In this document: one piece after another, positions 33,925-45,266 of the stretch
Layout: every line of letters begins with the position of its first letter
Numbering within the stretch: the stretch's first letter is position 1
From: Scilla litardierei
Taxonomy: Eukaryota; Streptophyta; Magnoliopsida; Asparagales; Asparagaceae
Length of the DNA: 64,000 nt
Assembly: GCA_030789695.1 (NCBI GenBank)
Contig: CM061141.1
Location: forward strand, 272,025,655-272,089,654
Direction: 5' to 3'
Program-made: the position numbers and the translations under genes
The notes under the pieces: generated by a model
Told to the model about the DNA's origin: nothing
Database searches by the model: none
Seen by the model: only the letters and a program-made list of their open reading frames with translations

Positions 33925-36728
33925 TGTCACGCCCCGCTTCCCAAAAACGTGGAGGCGAAGCGTGAGAAGGTCCGCTCAGACTTGAAGCTACAAAGCTGCA
34001 AGTCCGATAAGCGTCGATCAAGTTTAAAACTGCAGGTCCTTGCAATGCTAACGAAACAAAGATAATAATAATTAAATGAGACAAAAGAAACATCTCAGAA
34101 TATCCATAAAATAAGTTTCCAACATCGCAGAAAAGCCATCAGGCTAAAAGGAAGGAGACTAAAGGCCCAAACATGGCCAACAAAAGTACAAAGTACAAAA
34201 CAACGGTGCTACGCACCAACAACTAACAAAAGGCCTAAAACAACATAAAGCTCCACAAAGACTCAAAGAATGGTCACCGGGTCCACCAAAATCCTCCTGG
34301 GCAGCCATGGACTCAGACTCAGCGTCAGCAAAACCTCACGTACTCAGCAACGGTCTCTGGCTCAGGTCTAACATGTGACACCCAAAAGAGCAAGGGGCAC
34401 ATGTCAGCAAGTCTGGAAGACTTGTGCAAGTGAAACTGAAAGTACAAGTAAGAGCAACCTAGCAGTTCTAGTATGAATGCGATGACATGGCAGTTTAAAG
34501 TATGAGTGCAACAGGTAAAGTAAAGTAAAGTACAGTACGAGCATGGCATGGCATTCACAAGACAAGTACAAGACAAGAAAAGTAAGCACCTCGTGCACAG
34601 AGATTCCGTCTTTTGGCTAGAGTGGCTGTACGGGCCAACTCCTAAGCTCAAGTAACCGTTTATCCCTACCCCTCCACGTGTGTCGAGCCAGGGCCTTACC
34701 CCCGAACTTGGAATGCTCGCTTCTGGACCACGAGCCAGGAAGTGTGTAAACAAGTATGGCGTAGGGGTGCACCTAGCCGGACAAGTAGTACTAGGACAAG
34801 TATTGTAGCGTGTGCTACGATGCAACAATCAATGCATGGATGACATGGCATGGTAGTTAAAGTAAAGCGTACAGGTAAGGAAAGTAAACGTGACAGTTTT
34901 AGCATGCATGAATGACAAGTTTACTGTTAAGATCTAGCTTCGTTGTCAAGCTAGATCATTTAGGTGACGGATCTAGTTTCGTTGTCAAACTAGATCAAGT
35001 AGGCGTCTAGCCAGCTATCATTTCACTGACTAGTCTCTTTTACGCTAAAAGCAAGTAAGTGGCCTAAAAACATGGCCCTACACAAGAGTTGGCAAGTTTC
35101 ACTTGCCTGCAACTATCACGTCAAGAAAACACCGTCCAACGAGTCCAAAGTCACGATTCCTACGTGCACAAGTCCACCGGCCTACATCCGTTTTATTAAT
35201 CTTGATTAGTGATTTCTAAAACATTTAAAATACTTTAAAAATACTGATTTTTAGTCTTGATTAGCATGCAATTGGGTTGGGGGTCCTAGGGGTGCAAAAC
35301 GTTACCTCAACACGACGCGAAAGCTACACCGGCGTCGGGTAGCGACGCCGGGGGTTGGAATAATAAGATCGCGCTCCAAGTCCAGATTCCAATTAGATTC
35401 CTCGCTGGAATTTCAGAGAAAATAACCCGGGCGACGATTCCAGATTCCAAAGCTCGCACGTGCGACGACGGGCTACGACGTGCGACGACGTCGTACGCGG
35501 CAAGTCGTCGAAGAGAACGTACCAAAGTGGGGCCCACAGTAGTCCTAGGGACCTTTGGGGAACCCACAATACCTCTGGAGAACTTGGGGGGGCCCACAGA
35601 GGCAAGTGGTGCGACGGATGCGGGGTTGCGACGAATGGCCGTCGGTCGTACAGCCTCGGTGCGGGGGCTTGGCTCGGTCAGACACGGGGGCGGCGCTGTT
35701 GCAACACTTTGGGTCGGTCGCAGCAGCGGGGGCGACGTTTTCCTTCGGTCAGACCGATGGAAATCCTCGGTCAGGCGCTTGGAAGCGGGGTTGCAGCGCT
35801 GCAGCGATGCAACGCTCGGGCGCTCGGTCACAGCGGCGGCTTCCTTCGGTCGGGCACGGAGCTAGCGGGGCGACAGAGCGGGTCGGTGCGGAGCGAGGCG
35901 ACCGGGCGGTTCTCTCGGTCAGACCGAGAGGCCCTATCGGTCAAGCGGGGAACGAAGCGGCGGTCGATGGCAGCGGGCGAGGCGGCCGGTCAGAGCGGGC
36001 GGATGCGGGGGTTTTCTTCGGTCGTGCGGGGTACTGAACGTCGCAACGTTGCGACGATTCGTCGCAACGTCCAAAAAGAGTTTGGAAGAGGCTAGGGCTA
36101 ATTTCTTTGGAAAATAGGACTTGCTAGGGGTTGCTTATATAGTATAGGTGGGTTGACTTGGTCTAGGGCTAAATCTAATAGGATTAGAATTCAAAAAGAT
36201 TTGAAATTTGAATTTAAACTTCTCCAACCCATTCTAGGATTTGACCTGGTCCAAATGAGCTGGAAATTGGCTCAAAAATTCTTTAAAACGTTTAAAACTC
36301 AAATAAATTTTATTTGGCCGAAATTAATTTAAAAATAAATTATTAAAAATATTATAAAACTTGTAAAAATTATAAAAGTGGTCAAATGAACTCCAAAAAT
36401 TATAAAATAAATATCGGGGTGATCATGACGACGAATGTGAGCTAACTAAGAAGACGGATCTCAAATTCGACGTCGGACGACGAAACTAAAAATAGAAACG
36501 TCTCCCGTCAAAAGTGAAAGTCGTCACGTCTCATCGAGTAAGTTTAAATTGTGGAAAAACGACTCGAGAAGTGTCGTTTCAAGATAGTGCCACTATTTAA
36601 TACTCTCAGAGTCGTTCGCAGCGGCATATCACACAAAAGTGTTCACAAACAAATAAAGTCTAAAGCAAACACGTGCACGGCCAAAAGCACGTGCACGAAC
36701 AACGTACGACGAAAAAGTGGTCGTTACA
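33925..36728 (-). repeat. C 5' LTR
   Basis: An almost exact copy of 27943-30745, one base longer. One extra G in the run near 35586 accounts for the different frames read in the two copies. Confidence 0.95.
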
Positions 36729-36898
36729 GCGGGAGCGGGTGGAGGGACAGGATCAGCAGGGATAGGCTGTGTAGGTGGTGGTAGCGGTGGCGGGCTAGGT
36801 GGAGGGTAGTCCTCCCTAGCATGAGAGGGACCGGGATCATCGGTCCTCCTCCGCTTGGGTGTGGATCCCCGTGTACGCGGCCTAGTACGCGGCGGCAT
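36729..36898 (-). pseudogene. D ORF1, N-terminal part
   Basis: On the minus strand the ATG at 36898 opens MPPRTRPRTRGSTPKRRRTDD, which aligns with the ORF1 start of E, so this start is preferred over the longer frame reaching 37072. A Pro-rich stretch follows up to the C insertion at 36729. The rest of the gene is at 26145-27942. A possible 3' splice site of a leader intron (TTTGATTTGCAG, then GCTATC) lies at about 37070. Confidence 0.7.
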
Positions 36899-37420
36899 GT
36901 GTGCCGCGAGACGTGTCCCAACTAAATAAAAAATGCGGCGTGCTAAATGATTGAACGCGTGTACCTGAACATGCTGCAAGAGCAATAAGTGGTACGTGCA
37001 AAGAGACGACTCCGCCGTGAAGCTCAAAGCGCGTCCAAAATCTACCCAAAGCTCCCCCAAGATAGCCTGCAAATCAAATGATCAAATCAGCGGATAATAT
37101 TCAATATGTATGGGGGAGATGTGGGATAATAGATAGATATGAAAATTAATTTGGATTTTGGGCTCAACGGGCATACGGATCAAGAGAAACGGGGAGAAAA
37201 TGGGATTTTGGGGCAAAACGAGGTGAACTGAGGCGGTGGAGTCCGGCGCCGGCGAGGGGGATGGCGGCCGATCTTTGGCGTGGGTAGGGGAACTCGGTCG
37301 ACGGTGAAGGGTGGTCGATTCGGGCGAATGGTGAGTCGATTCTGGCGATGGAGTTCAAGTGTCATGCTCGGGCTGAGAATTTGGGGATATTTTGTTTCGA
37401 TTTTCACGCAGCCCGCAGCG

Positions 37421-37432
37421 ATTATATATATG
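37421..37432 (-). promoter_or_regulatory. Internal TATA-like site upstream of D ORF1
   Basis: CATATATATAAT on the minus strand, immediately downstream of the internal palindromic array and about 520 bp ahead of the ORF1 ATG. The layout repeats the array-plus-TATA module of D's own LTR and matches the layout of E. Confidence 0.5.
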
Positions 37433-37436
37433 AATT

Positions 37437-37805
37437 ATTACGACTCGGCCGAGTGACAATGTCACTCGACCGAGTGCGTAAACGAAAAAAAAAAATTTCG
37501 AAAATCTCCTTGCCACTTACGACTCGGCCGAGTGGCTTTGTCTCACTCGGCCGAAGGGAGAAACTCCACTCGGCCGAGTGGCTCTGCCACTCAGCAATTT
37601 TAAGCTAGGAGGGTATCTGTTTCACTCGGTCGAGTGACTAGTCACTCGGCCGAGTGACTAGTCACTCGCCCGAGTGGCAATTAAAACTAAAACTTACAGA
37701 AATTAACAGAGAGTTGGTCTGCAGAAACTTCCCTGATTGGTGTTCCACTCAGCCGAGTGAAATCCTTGCTCGGCCGAGTGGCATATGCTACTCGGTCAAG
37801 TGACA
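37437..37805. repeat. Internal CACTCGGCCGAGTG array of D
   Basis: About ten palindromic units, perfect or with one mismatch, including CACTCGGCCGAGTGACTAGT repeated in tandem near 37635-37675. It lies between the protease and ORF1, well away from both LTRs. Confidence 0.9.
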
Positions 37806-38071
37806 TGCTGTTTTCTGCATCGGCTATCCGTTTTCGCTCTGGTCTCTGTTTTTCTTCCTCCAGTCTGTTTCTTCCTCCTCCTAAGGCCTGAACACGTTCC
37901 TGGAGTGCTTTTCCTTGCCTCGATCATCCTCCATATGATTGATCTCCCTTTCTCCTTCTCATGTCATGAAAAATAGGACCCGTTGTCACGATTTTCATGG
38001 ACAAAAGACTCTAAAAACTAATAAAAGGCTAAACCAAAAATGAAAATCAAAATAAAAACAATGCAAAAACC

Positions 38072-38089
38072 GTCGGGTTGCCTCCCGAC
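38072..38089 (-). other. Hairpin downstream of D protease
   Basis: GTCGGG and CCCGAC flank a six-base loop (TTGCCT, or AGGCAA on the minus strand). It lies just after the end of the protease frame. I recall the same GTCGGGAGGCAACCCGAC-type element near the pol/ORF1 junction of other plant Athila elements, but cannot check this here. Confidence 0.6.
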
Positions 38090-38134
38090 AAGCGCTCGTT
38101 TAAGGTCGTGAGCTCGACCCCTTTAGATATTCGT

Positions 38135-39600
38135 TTAGCTCGCGATATTGGGCGCATACGAGATGCACCCGTCAAACTTGGCGGTAAGGCCGCTCGGATT
38201 TGGGTCGTGATGATCATCGGTCTTCCTCGACGCCTCCTCATCATGGGCAATGTTGAGGGATAAGTCCCCCAAGCTAGAGCTTGTTCCTATCTTCTTCTTG
38301 GCCGGTGACACCGATCTTCCATTCGGTGGAGCTTTCTTCGGATTCTTGGCCTTTGAGAGCTTGCAAAGCTCTCGTATTCTTGCGACATCAGCGTCGCCTT
38401 CATCACCATCCGTGGAGCTATCTGGAGGGTCCTCTAATTTCTCTTCTTCACCCGAAGCTTGGCCTTCTTCGAAGCCGTCGTCATGGAGAGCACCAATAGA
38501 GTGGGGGATCACTTCTTCAATCACTTCATCGAGGAGATTCACATAATCTAACTCCTCGTGATATGGCATATGTTTCATGGCCCGGGGTATGTGAAGCTCG
38601 ACTTCTATGTTCCCGACATTCAAGGATAGAGTTCCTTCACGCACATCGACGATAACACCGACGGTTGCGAGGAACGGGCGTCCAAGTATGAGCAAAGTGT
38701 CGCCCTCTTCCTTGATGTCCATTATGACAAAATCACAAGGCAAGCATATACCCCCCGGTACTTGGAGTGGAATATTCTCTGTGATCCCTACCGGCCTAGT
38801 AATCTGACCGTCCGCAAGTTGAATCCTCATGTCGGTCGGCTTCAAGTCGGTGCCTGTGTTCAATCTCCGGAACATACTAAGGGGCATAAGGCTCACACTA
38901 GCGCCCAAGTCAACTAGAGCTTTTTGCAAAGGGACGCCTCCTAGTGTGCAAGGGATGCGGAAACTCCCGGGATCCTTCAATTTCGCCGGCTCCTTCTCCT
39001 TGCGGGTAAACCAAGTTCCTTGCTCCGCAAGCATGATTTTTTCGTTCCTTTTCTTTCCCGAAATCAAGTCCTTCAAGAACTTCGCGTAAGACGGGATCTC
39101 AAAAATTGCATCTAAGAAAGGAATATTGAGGCTTACTCCCCTCAAGTATTCTAGGAACTTGGCGATCCTTTTCTCCATCTTGGCTCTAGCTAGCCGTTGT
39201 GGAAACGGCACCGGTGGCATGTAGCGGCGCTCATCAAGTGGCTCCACCAATTTAGAATTTCCTCCTTCAATTGGCTCCTTTTTGCTCTCTTCTTCAATCG
39301 CCGTCTCTTTTTCTTCCAAAATTTCCACCACGGGTTGCTTGCTTTGGGTCATAACGGGAGTGGTATCCTTCCCGCCACTTGTTGTAACCGTGACCACTGC
39401 ATTGATGTGTCCGGTGTTGCTCCGTGGATTGGGCTCGGTTGAGCTGGTAATTGTTGGGCGTTCTTGTTGAGCAACGTAAGTTGCTCCGCAAGTTGAGCGA
39501 CGACGGTACTTAGTGACTCTTGCCCCGCCGTCAACTTAGCATTTATCTTTCTTTGCTCCACCATAAATTCCTCCACCCTAGCTTCGTAGTCCGATCGTGG
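38135..39600 (-). pseudogene. D protease region (Athila-like)
   Basis: The main frame, 39397-38135 (420 codons), contains RIAKFLEYLRGVSLNIPFLDAIFEIPSYAKFLKDLI. It continues with the aspartic protease signature ALVDLGASVSLMPLSMF (active-site Asp present, DLGAS form typical of Athila), LADGQITRPVG, and the flap-side motif LLILGRPFLATVGVIVDV. Upstream, 39576-39349 holds the linker between gag and protease (RKINAKLTAGQESL) in another frame, so there are frameshifts near 39390. No reverse transcriptase follows; the frame ends at 38135 and is followed by non-coding DNA. The protease domain itself reads open. Confidence 0.8.
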
Positions 39601-39827
39601 TTGAGCTTGAGGTGGGTTGAGAGCTCTCCAACCTTGGTTGTACCCGGGGGGTCTTATGGTCCCGCTTGTTACCTCGGCGGGTAATTTTGTTGCGGTGGCC
39701 CCCTCGGTTGATATTGAGGTTGTGGTGGTGGAGGCCGAGCTTGAGGAAGTTTTTGTGGCGACGGGTTTAAAGAACCATCATTGTTTGCATATGAAAAGGC
39801 CGGATGGTTTCTAGTGGTCGGGTTAGC

Positions 39828-40894
39828 CTAATATCCAGAGTTCCCCGCGACATATTGTACTTGCTCCAAGGCTCCTTCTCCATTGTCCACTCCTACATAC
39901 ATGGTTTGGGATTGGTCTTGCCAATCACTCATATTGCTTATCGGCGTAGATGTAGAGGGTGCTCCATGGGGCTCAGTGATATATTTCTCCAATCTCTCCA
40001 CCACCTTGTGGAGAGAGTCAAACTTGTTTGAAAGCTCCGCCACGGCCTTGGCCTCATAAATGCTAGTGGGCTTCAAAGAGGACGAAGAATATCCCCGCTC
40101 GTCCCTCCATTGTTGGTTATTTGAGGCCATCTCTTATAACAAGGCCGTAGCTTCATCCGGGGTCTTTGATAGTATGGCTCCATTGGCGGTTGCGTCAATA
40201 ATTTGCTTCGTGCCCGGTTGGAGTCCATTGTAGAAACTGTGAACAAGTTCCCAATCTTCTATACTATGATGGGGGTATTGATGTTGTAAGTCCTTGAAGC
40301 GCTCCCATGCTTCATAGAGGGTTTCTTGCGGTCCTTGCTTAAAGGACATGAGAGCACTCTGTATCTTCACCGTCTTGGAAGGAGGGTAAAATTTGTCAAC
40401 GAAGGCGCTTGCCAACTCATCCCATGTGATGAATGTCCCTTCTGCTTGCGTCCTCAACCAATATAAAGCTTTATCTTTGAGTGTGAAGGAGAAGAGTCGC
40501 AGTCGGATTGCATCAACGGAAACGCCTGGCATTTGGAAGGTGGCGCACTTGGACAAGAAAAGTTGGATGTGGTAATGCGGATTCTCATGGGCATTCCCAT
40601 GAAACGGGTCTTGTTGCATCAATACTACCAATCCCGTTTTAGCTCAAAATTCTTGTCCGCCGCTAGTTCCGGCATGGCGATGGATGATGTGGTGGAAGAA
40701 GTCTTAAGCCGAAGCCTAACTCTAATGGATATGATCCTCGCAATTCGTGCAGCTAGCTCCTCCGGTGTCTCCACACGGTTCATACAACCGTCCTCCATAG
40801 CGTGCCTTCTCTCGGCTCTGATCCTCCTCACGGTACGCTCGATTTTCGGATCAAATAATATTTCCTCGGGGTTCACCGTAGATCTCGTGTACAT
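39828..40894 (-). pseudogene. gag: D gag (Athila-like)
   Basis: Frame 40894-40625 contains ELAARIARIISI and ends near MPELAADKNFELKRDW. After a single-base shift, 40631-40134 carries the capsid domain: AIRLRLFSFTLKDKALYWL, WDELASAFVDKFYPPSKT, ETLYEAWERFKDL, and SFYNGLQPGTKQIIDATANGAI. An in-frame TAA at 40134 precedes SNNQQW and a stretch of KVVERLEKYI (to 39828), closed by a TAG that looks like a mutated CAG. These motifs are typical of Athila gag. A clear zinc knuckle is not seen. Confidence 0.85.
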
Positions 40895-41005
40895 GCAAGG
40901 GAAAACAGAGTTTCAAAGGAAATGTTAGCTCGAATAAGGAGTAAAAAGATAAAAGTAACAAAAGAAAAAGAAGACACTAAGTTAAGAGAATAAAACACTG
41001 TCGCA

Positions 41006-41023
41006 TCCCCGACAACGGCGCCA
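41006..41023 (-). other. D primer binding site (tRNA-Asp)
   Basis: TGGCGCCGTTGTCGGGGA on the minus strand, six bases inside the 5' LTR. It matches the tRNA-Asp primer site usual in Athila and Tat elements, with one difference. Confidence 0.88.
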
Positions 41024-41029
41024 AAAACT

Positions 41030-42862
41030 TGATCGATGCCCCAGTAATGCACACGCAACCGGGACAAGCGACTCGTAGTCTTACCGTAAGTGCACGGCGT
41101 AGTGGCGAGTGGGTATCGAACTCAGGGAGGAACAATGACAGTGTCTTCTTCTAATCACCTAGCTATCAAAATGGTCGAAAATGATTTGGGGTAAAATTGT
41201 CACAATCATTCGTATATCGATAGAAATATCAATGAAATAAAATGCCTAGGGATAGGGAATCCCCGCTACGAACCGTATCTCATCGTTGTGATTCATAGGT
41301 TACATCATTGCTAGACTTGAATTTTAGGTGAACTAGTCGCAACTAAATGTAGAACCAATCTCACGCTCTCGCACTATTGCCGGTCTATAGCAAACCTACG
41401 TTAAGGCCCAATCTCTTGCAAACCCTAACCTAAGCCGCTAGCATGAAGAACGACATCATCGTTCAACCGTATCTCGAGCCCACTCTCGTGCAAACTCAAG
41501 CTACGACCTAGGTTGATATAGTTCCTACCCGTCCAATCTCTTACAAACGGGTATTTGTATATAGATACGATTAAAAACCCTAGTCTTGGTCCACTCTCTT
41601 GCAAACCAATACTAGAAAATTCCAATCGTAAATCTAAATCGAATTTCTAGGGCTTCCTATCAATTGGGACCCAATCTCTTGCAAATCCCAATCGATATGA
41701 ATCCCTAGCTATCCGTAATAAATCGATCCCAACCTAATCCTAATCAATTCTAGCAAGAATTTCACCAATTCATCACAATTCAGAAATAGGGTTCATAGGG
41801 TTCATCCCCATGTCCTAAGACGATAAAACTACTCACTAATCATCATGCAATTCATAAGAAATTCAATAGAAAAATCAACACAATTCATTGCAATAGAGAA
41901 ATTATTAATAAAAATAGAGTTTTTGACAAGAAAAGAGACAAACCAATGAGAATCCAATAGCATCCAACAAAAATCTCCTTTCAAATCTCTCAAAAGCCTA
42001 AATCTAATTATCTAAAAAGCTCTCTAAAAAGGCTGCAAAAAGTATCCAAAAGTTCTTCTAAACTAGGGCAAAAACTGGGTTTAAATACCCCTCAAAATCA
42101 CCCAAAAAATCGTGACAAAAATGCCCCTGCGCAGCCCAGAAATCGCAGTTTACGCAGCAGGCGGGGCGGCTCACTCGGCCGAGGACAAATGTCACTCGGC
42201 CGAGTGACAAATGTCACTCGGCCGAGTGACAAAACCTGTAAAATTCCTGTAAGTCGGGGGATCTTGGGGATCTGCCTTCGGGAGTGACTCGGCCGAGTGG
42301 ATTTACTCACTTGGCCGAGGGGCAATTCTTGCTCGGCCGAGTGGGAATCGTCAAAAGCCTGTAATTTTACAGTAAGTCGGCCGTTTTTGAAGTGGATTTT
42401 CCCATGCCACTCGGGCGAGGGGATTTCCATGCTCGACCGAGTGGACTATCGTCACTCGGCCGAGTGCACGCCTATTTTCTTCTGTTGATGCGTGTCCGGT
42501 CTGGTCGGCCGAGTGGTCTTCTTGCTCGGCTGAGTGGGCGGTTCACTCGGCCGAGTGAGATGCTGCAGATTCCCACTCTTCGTCTTTTTGCTTCCTCGTC
42601 GCTCCTACGACTTCCTTCTTCTCCCACTTGTCTTCCATTGCCGAATAGCCCTCAAAAGAGCCTTGGGTGACACTCCGGGGTGGGTGCAAATCCTCTTGAT
42701 CTCAAAATCACTCCGAATCGCTCCATATCTCCTGAAATACGACAAAAGCAAGAAATCGTTAAAAGCATCGCAATATTGTCGAATAATCGTGAAAAACACG
42801 ATATGAGCGATCAAAGTGGCATGCAAACATGCAGAAAAAGGGTGTAAAATACGGAGCGATCA
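41030..42862 (-). repeat. D 5' LTR
   Basis: A 1.83 kb repeat pairing with 22429-24232. Its palindromic array lies at 42165-42565 and TATA-like GTATTTAAAC at 42079-42087. Differences from the 3' LTR are scattered substitutions and small indels, with an extra palindrome unit near 42190. Confidence 0.93.
42165..42565. repeat. CACTCGGCCGAGTG array in the D 5' LTR
   Basis: The counterpart of 23550-23935, with one additional unit of the 'acaaatgt' spaced palindrome near 42190-42225. In minus-strand reading it ends shortly before the TATA-like site. Confidence 0.9.
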
Positions 42863-42867
42863 ATCCA

Positions 42868-43436
42868 CACCCTCCTCTTCGAAGGAGATATGTTGTGGCA
42901 GTTTCATCACTCTTCTCACCGCCATGCTAGGATTAGATCTTCCAACTGATCTTGCATTGGAGCTTGGGTCCACTACTTTGACGACAGACGTGCTTGCATG
43001 GATGTATTTTATTAGGCCCCAAGGTTGCCGACACTGGATCTATCTTGTGGGTCCCAACCATGAGCAGCACATGATCCTGTCGAGCCCAGATAGAACTCGT
43101 ATTAAGGTGGTTCATTAGGATTGGATTCTTCTCGGTGAGCCTATCCCGGCCATCCGTGATCTTGAGCCTAAGGAAGAGGCTGGTGAGGAGGAGGGAGAGT
43201 ACGATAGTGACTAGTAGGGTGGCAATGAGGGAGAGCCCATAAAGCCATATACCACCACCGCTTCTAATTCAGCTGCATGTACGCCTATTCACGTAGCGAG
43301 CATGTCTATCCCCACATCTGCTAGTGCTCCTACGACTGTACCGATCGTCGACTCTGCTAAGAGTTTCAAGAGAGTAGCCACCACCACTCCTAAGATACCG
43401 TTGCCTGCACCATCATCTATACCACCCATTTTGTAA
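42868..43436 (+). pseudogene. E ORF1, C-terminal part
   Basis: Reading resumes after the D insertion with SFITLLTAMLGLDLPTDLALELGSTTLTTDVLAWM and RPQGCRHWIYLVGP. These align with CCGGLITLLALM and HGHRHWVWLHGP of D. A stop follows VVH at 43116-43118, then DWILLGEPIPAIRDLE and a Ser/Thr/Pro-rich tail ending at TAA 43434-43436. The tail is shorter than D's. Confidence 0.68.
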
Positions 43437-43768
43437 AGGCCGCTTTTCGACCGTTCGTATTTTCTGCGCGTACGACTCTTTTCGTGTGCGTATTTATTTT
43501 TTTCCTCTTCTTGGATCCGGACTATACGATATGAAATGTCGTTGTGACCGTAAGGAAGAGTAGTTATTTGTGGGATTTTTGGTGAACGTCATTTTACGGG
43601 TCGTTCTCCTACAAATCAGGTTTGATTGCATGATCGTCGTAGCTTTAGACGTAGTTGCCGGGTCTTTTATTTTTCTGTTCATTTTCTGTGGACCAAATGC
43701 TCGATTGACCACCGTATCCCTGAGCCTCTCTTCGTCACGGTCGTCCCGATATTTTTTTCGTAATTTTC
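43437..43768 (+). other. E 3' flank, nothing recognised
   Basis: A T-rich stretch after the end of ORF1 with several short runs such as TATTTATTTTTTTCC. I see no LTR, purine tract or conserved frame. Confidence 0.4.
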
Positions 43769-44507
43769 TGACACCCCTAGCCCACCCAGATTACTAATCA
43801 AAATCGAGCCCAATTAGCCTTAATCAATTTGAAATTCAAATCCCTTAATCAAATCTCCAAGAAATCTTACGTATCATATATGGTTAGGCTGCCTATACCC
43901 TCACCCAGATTTTTCCCACTTTGTACCCCCCTCACTCACTCTCTCTCCTAGTCACCCCCTCAACTTATACCCCTTTCAAATACAATTAGCAAACTCCATC
44001 TCTTTTATAACATATCAGACCCAAACCCTATCAAAAACAACATGAACCCATTCTTCGCCGACTTCTCCATATCCCTTGCGCCTCCCTATCACCGGCGGCC
44101 TCCACCAGCACCTCCCCTACTCCGGCAGATCCTCCTCCTCCTTCTCCTCCCTCTCCTCCCCCTCAAGAGCCCCAAAACAGCAACCAAAGAAACTCCAAAC
44201 CGCCAGTTTTCACAGCCTAGATCTGCTGTGCGCGATCGCCGGAAAACGGCCACCACCGTCGCTTTGGTCACCCCCTCCGGTGACCACCACCCTCAATCAA
44301 CTCCTCTCTGACCACCCCGAGCATCTCCAACTCCCCTTACCCTTTTTCCACGTCTCGATCTCTTCGAAAACCCCCTTGGAACATAGATCTAGCCGCAGTT
44401 TTACAGATCTGCGTCACCTCCGGGAAAACCCGCACCCACTGGCCATCCAGCCACCTACGAGAACCACACTACTACCGTTGGACTCCTATCGAAACCCCCT
44501 ACCAACT
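43769..44507 (+). mobile_element. Partial LTR-like sequence I, cut by A
   Basis: It starts TGACACCCCTAGCCC, like many plant gypsy LTRs. It has a TATA-like TTTTATAACA near 43999 and a C/T-rich leader, and it is interrupted by A at 44508 with CAACT as the preceding pentamer. Its remaining part would lie beyond the window. The ORFs 44042-44311 and 44076-44528 show only low-complexity Pro/Leu/Ser composition and are not taken as genes. Confidence 0.4.
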
Positions 44508-45152
44508 TGTCACGACCCGCTTCCCTAAAATGGAGGCGAGATGTGAAAAGGTCCGCACGAGAGTGGAGCTGTGAAGCCCCAAACCTGATAAGCGTCAATA
44601 AAACATAAGCAGGTCCCTGTAACCACAACCGGAACAACAATAATAACACAAGGAGAGACAGAAATAAAATCTCAAATCTCAGAATTTGTCCAACATGAAA
44701 ATTAAGTTCAACATACAGAAAAGCCACCAGGCTAAAAGAAAGAGTCTAAAGGCCCAACACACGGCCAATAAAACAAACACCAACATAGTATAGATGCTAC
44801 GCACCGATAACTAAAAGTAGTCTAAAACAAAAGGGAAAGCTCTACGAGGACACTAAGACTGATCTCCAGTGTCCACGAAGTCCTCGATCAACGCGGGTTC
44901 TGACTCAGCGTCAGCAAACACCACGTCCTCAGCGACAAACTCAGGCTCGGGATCTAACATGTGTCACCCAAAAGAGAAAAGGGGCACATGTCAGCAAGTC
45001 GAAAGACTTGTGCAAGGAAACTGAAAGAAAGGTTAACTAACAACCTAGCAGTTAAAGTATGGTGCATGTCATGGCAAGTATCGTATGTAAGTAACAAGTG
45101 AAGTACAAGTAGCAAGTATCAAGTGGTAGGTGTGACATGTATTGTCAAGTGA

Positions 45153-45266
45153 CAAGTACAAGGGATCACCCACACACATGTGAGCGCCCTATTGCCCGCA
45201 GGCTATATTCAAGTACAAGGGATCACTCACACACAGGCGAGTGCCCTATTACCCGCAGGCTATATT
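45153..45266. repeat. 57-bp tandem duplication in the A LTR
   Basis: Two units starting CAAGTACAAGG at 45153 and 45210, each ending GCAGGCTATATT. The 5' LTR shows the same at about 63913 onward. The solo LTR instead has other tandem units (58590-58820). Confidence 0.8.

Larger units (their letters stand above)
27943..36728 (-). mobile_element. Element C: non-coding LTR element related to A (minus strand)
   Basis: The LTRs 27943-30745 and 33925-36728 are nearly identical over 2.8 kb. I noticed only a handful of differences, for example near 29606, 29920 and 30435. The 5-bp duplication GCGGG is perfect (27938-27942 and 36729-36733). The interior, 30746-33924, has no coding motifs. Its right end (primer region, about 100 bp) and left end (purine tract plus hairpin) match A, and parts of the LTR do too. 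C therefore looks like a large non-autonomous derivative that could use A-type proteins. It splits D's ORF1. Confidence 0.92.
22429..42862 (-). mobile_element. Element D: Athila-like non-autonomous element (minus strand), split by C
   Basis: The LTRs are at 22429-24232 (3') and 41030-42862 (5'). They begin TGATCGATGCCCC and end GATCGATCA or GAGCGATCA. The 5-bp duplication ATCCA is perfect (22424-22428 and 42863-42867). A tRNA-Asp primer site and an Athila-style purine tract set the minus orientation. Gene order is gag, protease, then ORF1; RT, RNase H and integrase are missing. Without C the element is about 11.6 kb. It interrupts ORF1 of E, a related element. Confidence 0.9.
20942..43768 (+). 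mobile_element. Element E: Athila-like fragment (plus strand), split by D
   Basis: Only the ORF1 region and its surroundings are recognisable: 20942-22428 and 42868-43768. The two parts join at the D insertion, whose ATCCA duplication marks the site. ORF1 of E is homologous to that of D but clearly diverged. Upstream lie a small palindromic array and a TATA-like site. No LTR, gag or pol of E can be identified in the window. The left edge is set by H and the right edge by the LTR-like sequence starting at 43769. Confidence 0.65.

Noticed and set aside
37437..37805. CRISPR-like look of the palindromic array
   Set aside because: Spacing is irregular, repeats are only 14 bp, the DNA is plant nuclear, and the units vary by substitutions.
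44042..44528. ORFs of 89 and 150 aa that could be a small cellular gene
   Set aside because: They are low-complexity Pro/Leu/Ser readings in a C-rich LTR leader, and the longer one runs into A's LTR.
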